A stretch of DNA of 26,363 bases from Alphaproteobacteria bacterium (GTDB taxonomy: Bacteria; Pseudomonadota; Alphaproteobacteria; CAAGCB01; CAG-977), in the NCBI GenBank assembly GCA_021639925.1, contig JAJXEL010000009.1, positions 1 to 26,363 on the forward strand. The letters are read 5' to 3'. This document shows positions 14,708 to 21,082 of this stretch, piece after piece. Both the position numbers and the translations under genes were made by a program. The notes below the pieces were generated by a model. The model made no database searches. It was not told where the DNA came from and worked only from the letters and a program-made list of their open reading frames with translations. How positions within the stretch are numbered: the stretch's first letter is position 1; every line of letters starts with the position of its first letter.

Positions 14708-15355
14708 ATGGCTAAAACTACTTCCATTCGCGTTAATGAACGCAAAACGGCAGGTAAGGGGGCGGCTCGCGCGGAACGTCGCGCAGGTTTAATTCCCGGT
14801 GTTATTTACGGTGAAAAGAAAGAACCCGTGATGTTCTCTATTTCCGCCTTGGATTTGGACGCGCAAATGCGCCAGAAGGGTTTCTGGACCCGTCAGTTCG
14901 AAATCGAAGTCGGTAAAAACAAGTATCACGCCATCTGTCAGGACATTCAGACGCACCCGTTGACGGATCGTCCGATTCATATTGATTTTCTGCGCGTTTC
15001 CGAAAATGCGGAATTGCAGATTGAAGTTCCTGTCATGTACGAAAACGAACTGGCCTGCCCGGGTCTGAAACTGGGCGGTACGCTGAACGCGATTTACCGC
15101 GCTATTGAAGTTTCCTGTAAGCCGAAGGATATTCCGGAAACGCTGTTTGTCGATCTGACCGGTCTGGAAATCGGTGACGTTGTTAAAATGTCCGACATTA
15201 AATTCCCGGCGGGCGTCAAACCTGTCGAAGACATGGATACAACGATTGCCGCTATTGCGGCGCCGTCTTCTATGGAAGAAGCCGTTGAAGAAACCGCCGC
15301 TGCCGATACGGCTGCTGCCGCGGCTCCTGCGGCTGACGCTGCGGCGAAGGCTTAA
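14708..15355 (+). CDS. rplY: 50S ribosomal protein L25 (Ctc/TL5 type)
   Basis: L25 binds loop E of 5S rRNA in the large subunit. This is the long, two-domain Ctc/TL5 form of 215 residues. The N-terminal RNA-binding domain shows RVNERKTAGKGAARAERRAGLIPGVIYGEKKEPV, QFEIEVGKNKYHAICQDIQTHPLTDRPIHIDFLRV; a beta-rich C-terminal domain follows (VPVMYENELACPGLKLGGTLN, DLTGLEIGDVVKMSDI). The last 25 residues are an Ala-rich low-complexity tail. A ribosome binding site is well placed. It heads rplY-pth-ychF, with pth 15 bases downstream, and ends in tandem TAA stops. Confidence 0.96.
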   Translation: MAKTTSIRVNERKTAGKGAARAERRAGLIPGVIYGEKKEPVMFSISALDLDAQMRQKGFWTRQFEIEVGKNKYHAICQDIQTHPLTDRPIHIDFLRVSENAELQIEVPVMYENELACPGLKLGGTLNAIYRAIEVSCKPKDIPETLFVDLTGLEIGDVVKMSDIKFPAGVKPVEDMDTTIAAIAAPSSMEEAVEETAAADTAAAAAPAADAAAKA

Positions 15356-15370
15356 TAAAGGATCAGGCCG

Positions 15371-15955
15371 ATGTTTTTGGTTGTTGGTCTTGGGAATCCG
15401 GGATCCGAATATAAAAACAGTCGGCATAATATCGGGTTTATGGCGGCGGACGAATTGTTCCGCCGCTATAATTTTTCCCCGTGGCGCAAACGGTTTAACG
15501 GCGAAACGGCCGAAGGCGTCATTAACGGGCAGAAAATTCTGCTGTTAAAGCCGCATACTTTTATGAATAATTCGGGACGCGCCGTTTCGGCGGCCATGGC
15601 TTTTTATAAAATTCCGCCGCGGAATGTGATTGTCCTGCATGACGATATGGATTGCCCGATCGGGAAATTAAAAGGCAAAGTCGGCGGCGGAGCGGGCGGT
15701 CATAACGGCCTGAAAAGCATTGATGAATACTGTACGCCGGATTATATGCGGATCAGGGTCGGCGTCGGGCGGCCTTTGCACGGGGAACAGGTCATTAATT
15801 GGATTATTGCCAATTTTCCCAAAGAAGATCTGGAAAAAATCCGTGTTTTGTTGGAAGACGCGGCTGAAACATTTCCTTTTGTTTTATCGGGCGGTGTTTC
15901 CGAATTTACTTCCAGACTGGCCGTATATCAGCAAAAAAAATCAAAAAAGGAATAA
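15371..15955 (+). CDS. pth: Peptidyl-tRNA hydrolase
   Basis: Pth recycles tRNA from peptidyl-tRNA released prematurely from ribosomes. The 194-residue sequence shows VVGLGNPGSEYKNSRHNIGF with catalytic His19, KPHTFMNNSG, VIVLHDDMD with Asp91 in the position of the catalytic Asp, and the GGGAGGHNGLKSI loop. All are canonical apart from H in KPHTF, where Gln is usual. AAGGA lies 8 bases before the ATG. Located between rplY and ychF, the conserved order. Confidence 0.97.
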   Translation: MFLVVGLGNPGSEYKNSRHNIGFMAADELFRRYNFSPWRKRFNGETAEGVINGQKILLLKPHTFMNNSGRAVSAAMAFYKIPPRNVIVLHDDMDCPIGKLKGKVGGGAGGHNGLKSIDEYCTPDYMRIRVGVGRPLHGEQVINWIIANFPKEDLEKIRVLLEDAAETFPFVLSGGVSEFTSRLAVYQQKKSKKE

Positions 15956-15958
15956 AAG

Positions 15959-17062
15959 ATGGGATTTAACTGCGGAATTGTCGGCTTGCCTAACGTCGGC
16001 AAATCAACCTTGTTTAACGCTTTAACGTCAACGATGGCGGCGCAGGCGGCGAATTATCCGTTTTGTACGATCGAACCGAATGTCGGCCGCGTGGCGGTGC
16101 CCGATCCGCGGCTGAAAATTCTGTCCGAACTGGCAGATTCCAAACAGACAATTTACACACAGCTGGAATTTGTCGATATCGCGGGGCTGGTCAAGGGCGC
16201 GTCCAAAGGCGAAGGGCTGGGCAATCAGTTTTTGGCTTCGATCCGCGAAGTCGATGCGATTGTGCATGTTTTGCGCTGTTTTGAAAACGGCGACATTACA
16301 CATGTCGAAGGATCGATTGATCCTGTGCGCGATGCGGAAACGATTGAAACCGAACTGATGCTGTCGGATCTGGACAGCCTGGAACGCCGGATCGTGCCGT
16401 TTGAAAAAAAAGCCCGCGCCGGGGAAAAAGAAGGCAAGGAAATGGTTGCCGTCATGCAGCCTGTTCTGGACGCTTTGCGCGCGGGAAAACCGGCGCGTAC
16501 CGTTCATTTTGAAGATGAAGAACAGCAAAAACTTTATAAACAGCTGTATCTGCTGACTTCCAAACCGGTTTTATACGCCTGCAATGTAGACGAAGCGTCT
16601 GCCGCGACGGGGAATGAATTTTCAAAACGTGTTTTTGAAATGGCCGAAAAGCAGGGCAATCAGGCGGTTGTGATTTCCGCGGCGATTGAATCCGAAGTCG
16701 CTTTGCTGGAAAGCGCCGAGGAACAAAAAGAATTTTTGGAAACGCTGGGGTTAGAGGAAACGGGATTGAACCGGGTGATTGCGGCAGGATATAAGCTGTT
16801 GAATTTAAAAACGTTTTTCACTGTCGGACCGAAAGAATCAAAAGCCTGGACAATCCGGAACGGCATGACGGCGCCGCAGGCGGCGGGCGTTATTCATTCA
16901 GATTTTGAAAAAGGCTTTATCCGCGCCGAAGTCATTTCATATGACGATTTTATCGTTTGCAAAAGCGAAGCCAAAGCCCGTGAAATGGGCAAGCTGCGTT
17001 CCGAAGGCAAAACATACGTGATGCAGGACGGCGATATCTGCCATTTCCTGTTCAATGTTTAG
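15959..17062 (+). CDS. ychF: Redox-regulated ATPase/GTPase YchF
   Basis: YchF (OLA1 homologue) is an Obg-family P-loop NTPase that prefers ATP, binds ribosomes and negatively affects oxidative stress responses in other bacteria. Motifs: GLPNVGKST (residues 9-17, G1), DIAGLVKGASKGEGLGNQFL (G3 and switch II), and YACNVDEA in place of the usual NKxD, the YchF signature. A coiled region lies in the middle and a C-terminal TGS domain has FTVGPKESKAWTIRNGMTAPQAAGVIHSDFEKGFIRAEV. Length 367 is normal. It starts 3 bases after pth, with AAGGAAT as ribosome binding site in the pth end, and stops with TAG. Confidence 0.97.
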   Translation: MGFNCGIVGLPNVGKSTLFNALTSTMAAQAANYPFCTIEPNVGRVAVPDPRLKILSELADSKQTIYTQLEFVDIAGLVKGASKGEGLGNQFLASIREVDAIVHVLRCFENGDITHVEGSIDPVRDAETIETELMLSDLDSLERRIVPFEKKARAGEKEGKEMVAVMQPVLDALRAGKPARTVHFEDEEQQKLYKQLYLLTSKPVLYACNVDEASAATGNEFSKRVFEMAEKQGNQAVVISAAIESEVALLESAEEQKEFLETLGLEETGLNRVIAAGYKLLNLKTFFTVGPKESKAWTIRNGMTAPQAAGVIHSDFEKGFIRAEVISYDDFIVCKSEAKAREMGKLRSEGKTYVMQDGDICHFLFNV

Positions 17063-17074
17063 GACGCTTTAAGA

Positions 17075-17530
17075 ATGCGTTTAGCGTTATATGAACCGGA
17101 TATTCCGCAGAATACGGGGACGCTGATGCGTTTGGCGGCTTGTTTTAATCTGCCCGTCGATATTATTGAACCGTGCGGTTTTGTTTTTAACGATCAGAAA
17201 ATGCGCCGCGCGGGTATGGATTACCTGGACATTGTCGATTATACCCGCCATGATTCGTGGGAAAAGTTTTATAAGTGTCGCCGGGGGCGGATTGTTTTAC
17301 TGACGACCAAAGGATCCGAACCGTATCAGAAATTTACGTTTCAAAACGATGATATTTTGCTGCTGGGCCGCGAAAGCGCCGGGGTTCCGGATTTTGTTCA
17401 TCAGGCGGCCGACGCGCGCCTGCGTATTCCGATGCGTCCCGAAACCCGTTCCATCAATGTAGCCGTTTCGGGAGCAATCGTATTAGGCGAAGCTTTACGT
17501 CAGACAGGATCTTTCGATTTATTAACTTAA
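17075..17530 (+). CDS. trmL: tRNA (cytidine(34)-2'-O)-methyltransferase
   Basis: TrmL is a SPOUT-class enzyme that 2'-O-methylates the wobble base of tRNA-Leu isoacceptors using SAM. The 151-residue protein shows ALYEPDIPQNTGTLMRLAACF, IIEPCGFVFNDQKMRRAGMDYLD, and the knot motifs LLLGRESAGVPDFV and RIPMRPETRSINVAVSGAIVLGEALRQ. The length is minimal SPOUT size, as expected. It lies 12 bases after ychF and is probably the last gene of the rplY operon. In many aerobic Alphaproteobacteria trmL neighbours petABC; that is not the case here. Confidence 0.94.
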   Translation: MRLALYEPDIPQNTGTLMRLAACFNLPVDIIEPCGFVFNDQKMRRAGMDYLDIVDYTRHDSWEKFYKCRRGRIVLLTTKGSEPYQKFTFQNDDILLLGRESAGVPDFVHQAADARLRIPMRPETRSINVAVSGAIVLGEALRQTGSFDLLT

Positions 17531-17540
17531 AGTAGTAATT

Positions 17541-17614
17541 AAACCGTTTGTATATATTTTAAATGGATAATAATTAGCTTATTATCCGTTTATTCAAAAT
17601 ATACAGAAAGGTTT
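17541..17614 (+). promoter_or_regulatory. Nested inverted repeat before the outer-membrane barrel gene
   Basis: Three nested arms lie in nearly symmetrical positions: AAACC (17541-17545) with GGTTT (17610-17614), GTATAT (17550-17555) with ATATAC (17599-17604), and GGATAATAA (17565-17573) with TTATTATCC (17579-17587) around a 5-base loop. The outer right arm overlaps the AAAGG ribosome binding site (17607-17611) of the gene starting at 17620. As RNA this could mask the site; as DNA the inner palindrome could be an operator. There is no strong U-tract, so it is a poor terminator for trmL. Confidence 0.5.
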
Positions 17615-17619
17615 TACAA

Positions 17620-18189
17620 ATGAAAAAAACATTATTATTAACGACGGCTGCCGTGCTGTTTTCTTTTTCGGTTCAGGCTGCACCCGCGGCAAATCAGACA
17701 GCTTCCGCGCCGAAGGAAACGAAAACCATTGCGCCGTACGCTTCTGTCAAGGCCGTTTATTCATGGGAAAAAGTAAAATTAAGCGATGATGAAAGCCCGG
17801 CTTCTTCTACATTTAAGGCGCCCGGATTAAATATTGCCGTCGGCGCTGATTTTCAGGGAATCCGCGCCGAAGACGGAATCCGCGCTGAAATCGAATATGC
17901 CTATCGCGCATTAAAATCGAAAACGTCTGTTGATGAAGATGTTGTCGGCAAAGAAAAATTCGGTATGCAGACTTATATGCTGAACGCTTATTACGATATT
18001 GGAACGGGCACGATGGTAAAACCGTATGTCGGCGCCGGTTTGGGTTTGGCTGACATTAAAGTGAAATATCAGGATGCTGAAGATTTGGTTTCAATTTCCA
18101 AAACGAAATTTGCCTGGAATTTAAATGCGGGTGTTGGTTTTGAAGTTGCCGAAAATGTCACGGTTGACGTCGGTTATCGTTATTTATAG
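17620..18189 (+). CDS. Small outer-membrane beta-barrel protein, interrupted by in-frame TAG
   Basis: A 189-residue readable part of an opacity/OmpA-like 8-strand porin-fold protein. It has a signal peptide (MKKTLLLTTAAVLFSFSVQA), then alternating hydrophobic/polar strands: IAPYASVKAVYSW, GLNIAVGADFQGI, GIRAEIEYAYRAL, MQTYMLNAYYDIGTGTMVKPYVGAGLGLADI and FAWNLNAGVGFEVAENVTVDVGYRYL. Translation stops at TAG 18187-18189, but the same frame continues for 26 codons to TAA at 18268-18270 and ends in a barrel-type last strand with terminal Phe. The stop therefore removes the final strand and the BAM recognition signal. Probably a recent nonsense change or a sequencing error; readthrough is possible. 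It has its own terminator downstream. Confidence 0.8.
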   Translation: MKKTLLLTTAAVLFSFSVQAAPAANQTASAPKETKTIAPYASVKAVYSWEKVKLSDDESPASSTFKAPGLNIAVGADFQGIRAEDGIRAEIEYAYRALKSKTSVDEDVVGKEKFGMQTYMLNAYYDIGTGTMVKPYVGAGLGLADIKVKYQDAEDLVSISKTKFAWNLNAGVGFEVAENVTVDVGYRYL

Positions 18190-18270
18190 GTTGAGGAAGC
18201 CAAAAAAGAACTTTTGAAAATTAAAACAAGAGCCAATGAAATTTCCGTCGGTGTCCGGTTTGATTTTTAA
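18190..18270 (+). pseudogene. In-frame C-terminal remnant of the barrel gene
   Basis: Twenty-six codons directly after the TAG at 18187-18189, in the same frame, ending ISVGVRFDF then TAA. The pattern of aromatic and hydrophobic residues with terminal Phe is that expected of the last beta-strand of an outer-membrane barrel. With it, the product would be 216 residues (counting a residue at the amber codon), which fits the family. Confidence 0.8.
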
Positions 18271-18286
18271 TTGATATTGTATAAAT

Positions 18287-18320
18287 GAAAAAGGCTCTGG
18301 AAAACAGAGCCTTTTTTATT
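18287..18320. terminator. Bidirectional intrinsic terminator (barrel gene / yggS)
   Basis: AAGGCTCTG (18291-18299) pairs with CAGAGCCTT (18305-18313) around GAAAA. It is flanked by A5 on the left and T6 on the right, so it can end the barrel gene on plus and yggS on minus. Its distance of 17 bases from the TAA at 18270, not from the TAG, supports 18270 as the original gene end. Confidence 0.9.
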
Positions 18321-18329
18321 GAGGAAATT

Positions 18330-18998
18330 TTATTTCGAATAATCTCTTGCGCCGAACAGAGCGGTGCCGACGCGGACAAAGGTCGCTCCTTGTTGTATGG
18401 CAATGGGGTAATCGTCGCTCATTCCCATGGACAGTTCCGGTAAACCGGCTTCGCCGGCCAGTTTTTTCAATAAAGCAAAATGCGGCGCAGGTTCGTCGTC
18501 CACGGGCGGAATACACATTAACCCGATGATATTCAGCCCTAAATCGCGGCACCGGTTAACCAGAAAAATTGTTTCACGTGGAACACAACCGCTTTTTTGC
18601 GGTTCTTCGCCGGTGTTGACCTGTACGAAACAGGGAAGATTTTTTCCCTGTTTTTTCATTTCTTCAGCCAGCTTTTCGGCGATTTCAGGCCGGTCGACGG
18701 ATTCAATAACGTCAAACAAACAAACGGCGTCTTTGGCTTTGTTTGTTTGCAGCGGGCCGATTAAATGCAGCTTTAGATCAGAATACTGTTCTTTTAAAGC
18801 GGGGTATTTCCGCATGGCTTCCTGAACGCGGTTTTCGCCGAATACGCGGTGTCCCGCTTTGATCAAAGGCAGAATTTCGTCTGTTTCGTGCATTTTCGAA
18901 ACGGCGACGAGCGTGATTTTGTCTTTGTCCCGCCCGCAGCCCGCGGCCGCTTTTTCTATGACAGAGCGGACCGCGGAAAAATTTTCTAAAACAGTCAT
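18330..18998 (-). CDS. yggS: YggS family PLP-binding protein (PLP homeostasis)
   Basis: PLPBP/YggS/PROSC family proteins bind pyridoxal phosphate and buffer vitamin B6 and amino-acid pools; no enzymatic activity is established. The 222-residue sequence shows ITLVAVSKMHE with PLP Lys35, FGENRVQEA, LHLIGPLQTNKAKDAV, CFVQVNTGEEPQKSG, NIIGLMCIPP, LSMGMSDDYPIAIQQGATFVRVGTALFGAR. All family signatures are complete. It begins 10 bases downstream of the porin gene on the same strand, so it is probably co-transcribed with it, and ends at the shared terminator. Confidence 0.96.
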   Translation of the reverse strand: MTVLENFSAVRSVIEKAAAGCGRDKDKITLVAVSKMHETDEILPLIKAGHRVFGENRVQEAMRKYPALKEQYSDLKLHLIGPLQTNKAKDAVCLFDVIESVDRPEIAEKLAEEMKKQGKNLPCFVQVNTGEEPQKSGCVPRETIFLVNRCRDLGLNIIGLMCIPPVDDEPAPHFALLKKLAGEAGLPELSMGMSDDYPIAIQQGATFVRVGTALFGARDYSK

Positions 18999-19008
18999 TG
19001 TTTTATTC

Positions 19009-20199
19009 TCAGAAATTTAAGTTCATACCGATCGCTACGGCCGGGCCTTTATTGCTTAAACCGCGAATGTCCGAAGCGGATTTAAAGTCTAAATAAGCCA
19101 AATCGGCAAACACGTCAATTCCCGCCAGAATTTTATACTGGGCGGACAGCTGGTACATACTGAACACGTCTTTTTTTCCTTCGACCGTCAAACTGTCGGC
19201 CCGGGATTGAAAAACGTCGGCGCTGGCGGCAAAGGGGCCGGCGCTGAATTTCACACCCGCGTCCCAGCTGGTTCCTTTGGCAACATTGGCATAAGGGTTT
19301 AAAAATTCTGCCGTGTCGCGGGACATGTTCGTGTAATGATAGGAACCGCCGACGGACCAGTTGCCGAAACTGATATTTAACCCGGCGCCGTATTCGTTAA
19401 TGTTTTTTTCTTTCGCCCATTCGTCGTTTGCGCGCAAATTCGGTTTGTAAACGGTATAAGACGCGCTGGTTTCCAGGTCAAAGGAACCGAAGTCATGCTG
19501 GAACAGGGCCGTCGCGTCGGCGCCGTATTTAAATAACTTGATTCCTCCGCTGGGAATTAATAGGTTGTCGTCGTCTTTTCCTTTTTTCTTGTTGCCGGGC
19601 ATCAGACTGATCCCCGCGGTAAATCCGGAAACGGTCGGCGTAATATAGGATATTTTGGTCGATATATCGTCTAAAAGAGCATATGTCGCTTTATTGTAAG
19701 AAAAATAAGCCGGGACTGTAACGACGCGCCTGAAATCGGTTTCCTGTACGCCCAAAGTACTGACGTTCGGCGAAGTGACCGACATCTGATTGGAAACGTT
19801 TTTAACGTTGCCGACAATAAGGCGCCCGATTTTAGAATCGACGGTCATATATGTTTCATCAATCGTATGATCGGACGTATCGCTGTCGGTTCCGGCTTCC
19901 AGCTGAACCATGGCGCCGATTTTAACGCCGTTTTGCAAAGTTGTTGATCCGGAAAAATATATTTCGGCATTTCCCATGACGTCGAAATTATTATATTCGC
20001 CGATCGGCATTGCGGAAGTGGCGCTAAGCTGTTTTAACGTTGTCCGTTTTTGGTTCGTATAGGTGCCGTACCAAGTCATGTAACCGCCCAGCTGTAATTC
20101 TACGGGCTGGTCAAAGGCTTCAACGGTCGCTGTTTGGGCTGTTGCTGCAAAAGGAAAGGCTGCTGTCAGAAAAACAGCGGAAAGCCAATATCTTTTCAT
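19009..20199 (-). CDS. Gram-negative porin
   Basis: A 396-residue outer-membrane porin. I place the start at 20199 (MKRYWL) rather than at the frame limit 20232, because a clean signal peptide follows (MKRYWLSAVFLTAAFPFAATAQ) and AAGGAG precedes it. The mature part begins with VELQLGGYMTWYGTY, typical of the porin first strand, and continues with many amphipathic strands (GSTTLQNGVKIGAMVQLEAG, YMTVDSKIGRLIVGNVKNVS, FGNWSVGGSYHYTNMSRD, FDAGVKF-type repeats) and ends GPAVAIGMNLNF with terminal Phe. It looks like the alphaproteobacterial/rhodobacterial 16-strand trimeric type. Solute preference is not visible. A long upstream region suggests elaborate regulation. Confidence 0.88.
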   Translation of the reverse strand: MKRYWLSAVFLTAAFPFAATAQTATVEAFDQPVELQLGGYMTWYGTYTNQKRTTLKQLSATSAMPIGEYNNFDVMGNAEIYFSGSTTLQNGVKIGAMVQLEAGTDSDTSDHTIDETYMTVDSKIGRLIVGNVKNVSNQMSVTSPNVSTLGVQETDFRRVVTVPAYFSYNKATYALLDDISTKISYITPTVSGFTAGISLMPGNKKKGKDDDNLLIPSGGIKLFKYGADATALFQHDFGSFDLETSASYTVYKPNLRANDEWAKEKNINEYGAGLNISFGNWSVGGSYHYTNMSRDTAEFLNPYANVAKGTSWDAGVKFSAGPFAASADVFQSRADSLTVEGKKDVFSMYQLSAQYKILAGIDVFADLAYLDFKSASDIRGLSNKGPAVAIGMNLNF

Positions 20200-20537
20200 A
20201 ATTAATTTTTCTCCTTGGAAATAGGTTATCAAATCGGTTTCAGTTCAGCATCGCGAACTTAAGGAACACTTAAAACCGGAGTACAGTTATTATCCGTTAT
20301 GCGCGTATTTAAAGCGCGGCAAAAAAGATTTCTTATTTTTCGGGTATTATCCGCTCCCTCTGATCAACAGTTGCAAAACGTCAAAGATTACAGAAATATA
20401 CTCTAATAAATTTGTAAATAAAATATTAGCTGGCTATAAGGCAATATCCGGTAAAAAAACCATAATTATTTTTGTTATCGGGTACGGGCAAATATGTTAT
20501 GGTATTTTTGAAATAAATAACGAAACGGAAAAATGCG
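20200..20537. promoter_or_regulatory. Divergent regulatory region between porin and DUF3576 lipoprotein
   Basis: These 338 bases hold no gene. They are AT-rich. On the minus strand the motif CGGATAATA occurs twice, at 20353-20345 and 20296-20288, preceding the porin by about 150 and 90 bases; both could be -10 elements (GATAAT) or regulator sites. A TTGCAA lies 19 bases before the upstream copy. In the presumed porin leader, CGGTTT (20235-20240) with AAACCG (20273-20278) and GTTC (20243-20246) with GAAC (20255-20258) could form a hairpin. The plus-strand promoter for the lipoprotein gene is listed separately. Confidence 0.45.
20472..20500 (+). promoter_or_regulatory. Candidate promoter of the DUF3576-leuS operon
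   Basis: TTGTTA at 20472-20477 is 17 bases before TGTTAT at 20495-20500, each 4 of 6 to consensus. The expected start is about 30 bases before the TTG start of the lipoprotein gene. Weak on sequence alone, but it is the best pair in the right place. Confidence 0.35.
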
Positions 20538-21059
20538 TTGAAAATACAGGGAAAATATGTTGCTGCGGCTTTATGCTGCTTTCTAAGCGCCTGCCGGACG
20601 GGACAAACGGAATATAAATATCCCGAAAAGGTTAACGGGCGTTATGAAATGCCTTCCGAAAAAACGGCGGAAGAAAAAAACGACACCGTTTTTGATAAAA
20701 AATATCTGACGTTTACGTTCGGCGGAAAAACGGACGCCCCTGTTTTGCCTGCGGAAAAGCCGGCGAAACAACATCAGGAAAATAACCGTCCTTTATGGCC
20801 GGCCGTTCTGCCGGTGCTGTCCCGTTACCCGATCGCTTTGGTCGAAAAAGACGAACTGGTTATGACGGAATGGTTTTCCGATCCTGAAAATCCGCGTCGG
20901 CAGTTAAAAATCAACGCGGTTAAAATCGGTTCCGACGTCCGGATAACGGTTCTGTGCCGACGGAAAGACGAAAACGGCGATTGGATTAATCAAAAAAATG
21001 ACGCGACGCTTGCAGATAAAATTAAAAATGATATTGTGAAGCAGTCGTTTAACCACTAA
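20538..21059 (+). CDS. DUF3576 family lipoprotein
   Basis: A 173-residue lipoprotein with signal peptide ending in lipobox LSAC (Cys19), a Lys/Glu/Pro-rich linker (residues 25-90), and a C-terminal DUF3576 domain: YPIALVEKDELVMTEWFSDPENPRRQLKINAVKIGSDVRITVLCRRKDENGDWI, then a short helix. The WF/Y-x-D-P-x-N-P-R-x-Q/R-K pattern and the position just before leuS are what I recall for DUF3576 in Alphaproteobacteria. Function unknown. The start is TTG at 20538, with GGAA about 7 bases upstream; an ATG at 20533 would make only a two-codon reading (ATG CGT TGA) overlapping it. Heads the leuS-lptE-holA operon. Confidence 0.82.
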   Translation: MKIQGKYVAAALCCFLSACRTGQTEYKYPEKVNGRYEMPSEKTAEEKNDTVFDKKYLTFTFGGKTDAPVLPAEKPAKQHQENNRPLWPAVLPVLSRYPIALVEKDELVMTEWFSDPENPRRQLKINAVKIGSDVRITVLCRRKDENGDWINQKNDATLADKIKNDIVKQSFNH

Positions 21060-21082
21060 CCTTTTGTGCTGAAAGTCCGATC

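Noticed and set aside
14789..15427. Antisense open frame (212 codons) opposite rplY
   Set aside because: Mirror image of a biased coding sequence. The Arg/Phe/Asn-rich product has no motif, and it has no promoter or ribosome binding site of its own.
17565..17587. Classical Fur box upstream of the barrel gene
   Set aside because: GATAAT and ATTATC are present, but with 9 bases between them rather than the 7 of the 19-bp Fur consensus, and alphaproteobacterial iron regulators often use other sites.
18187..18189. Genome-wide recoding of TAG to an amino acid
   Set aside because: TAG is used as the genuine stop of hrcA, lgt and ychF in this window, each at the family's normal end. Only local readthrough or mutation remains plausible.
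20200..20232. Longer porin start at 20232
   Set aside because: It would place about 11 polar residues before a perfect signal peptide and would read through the AAGGAG ribosome binding site of 20199.
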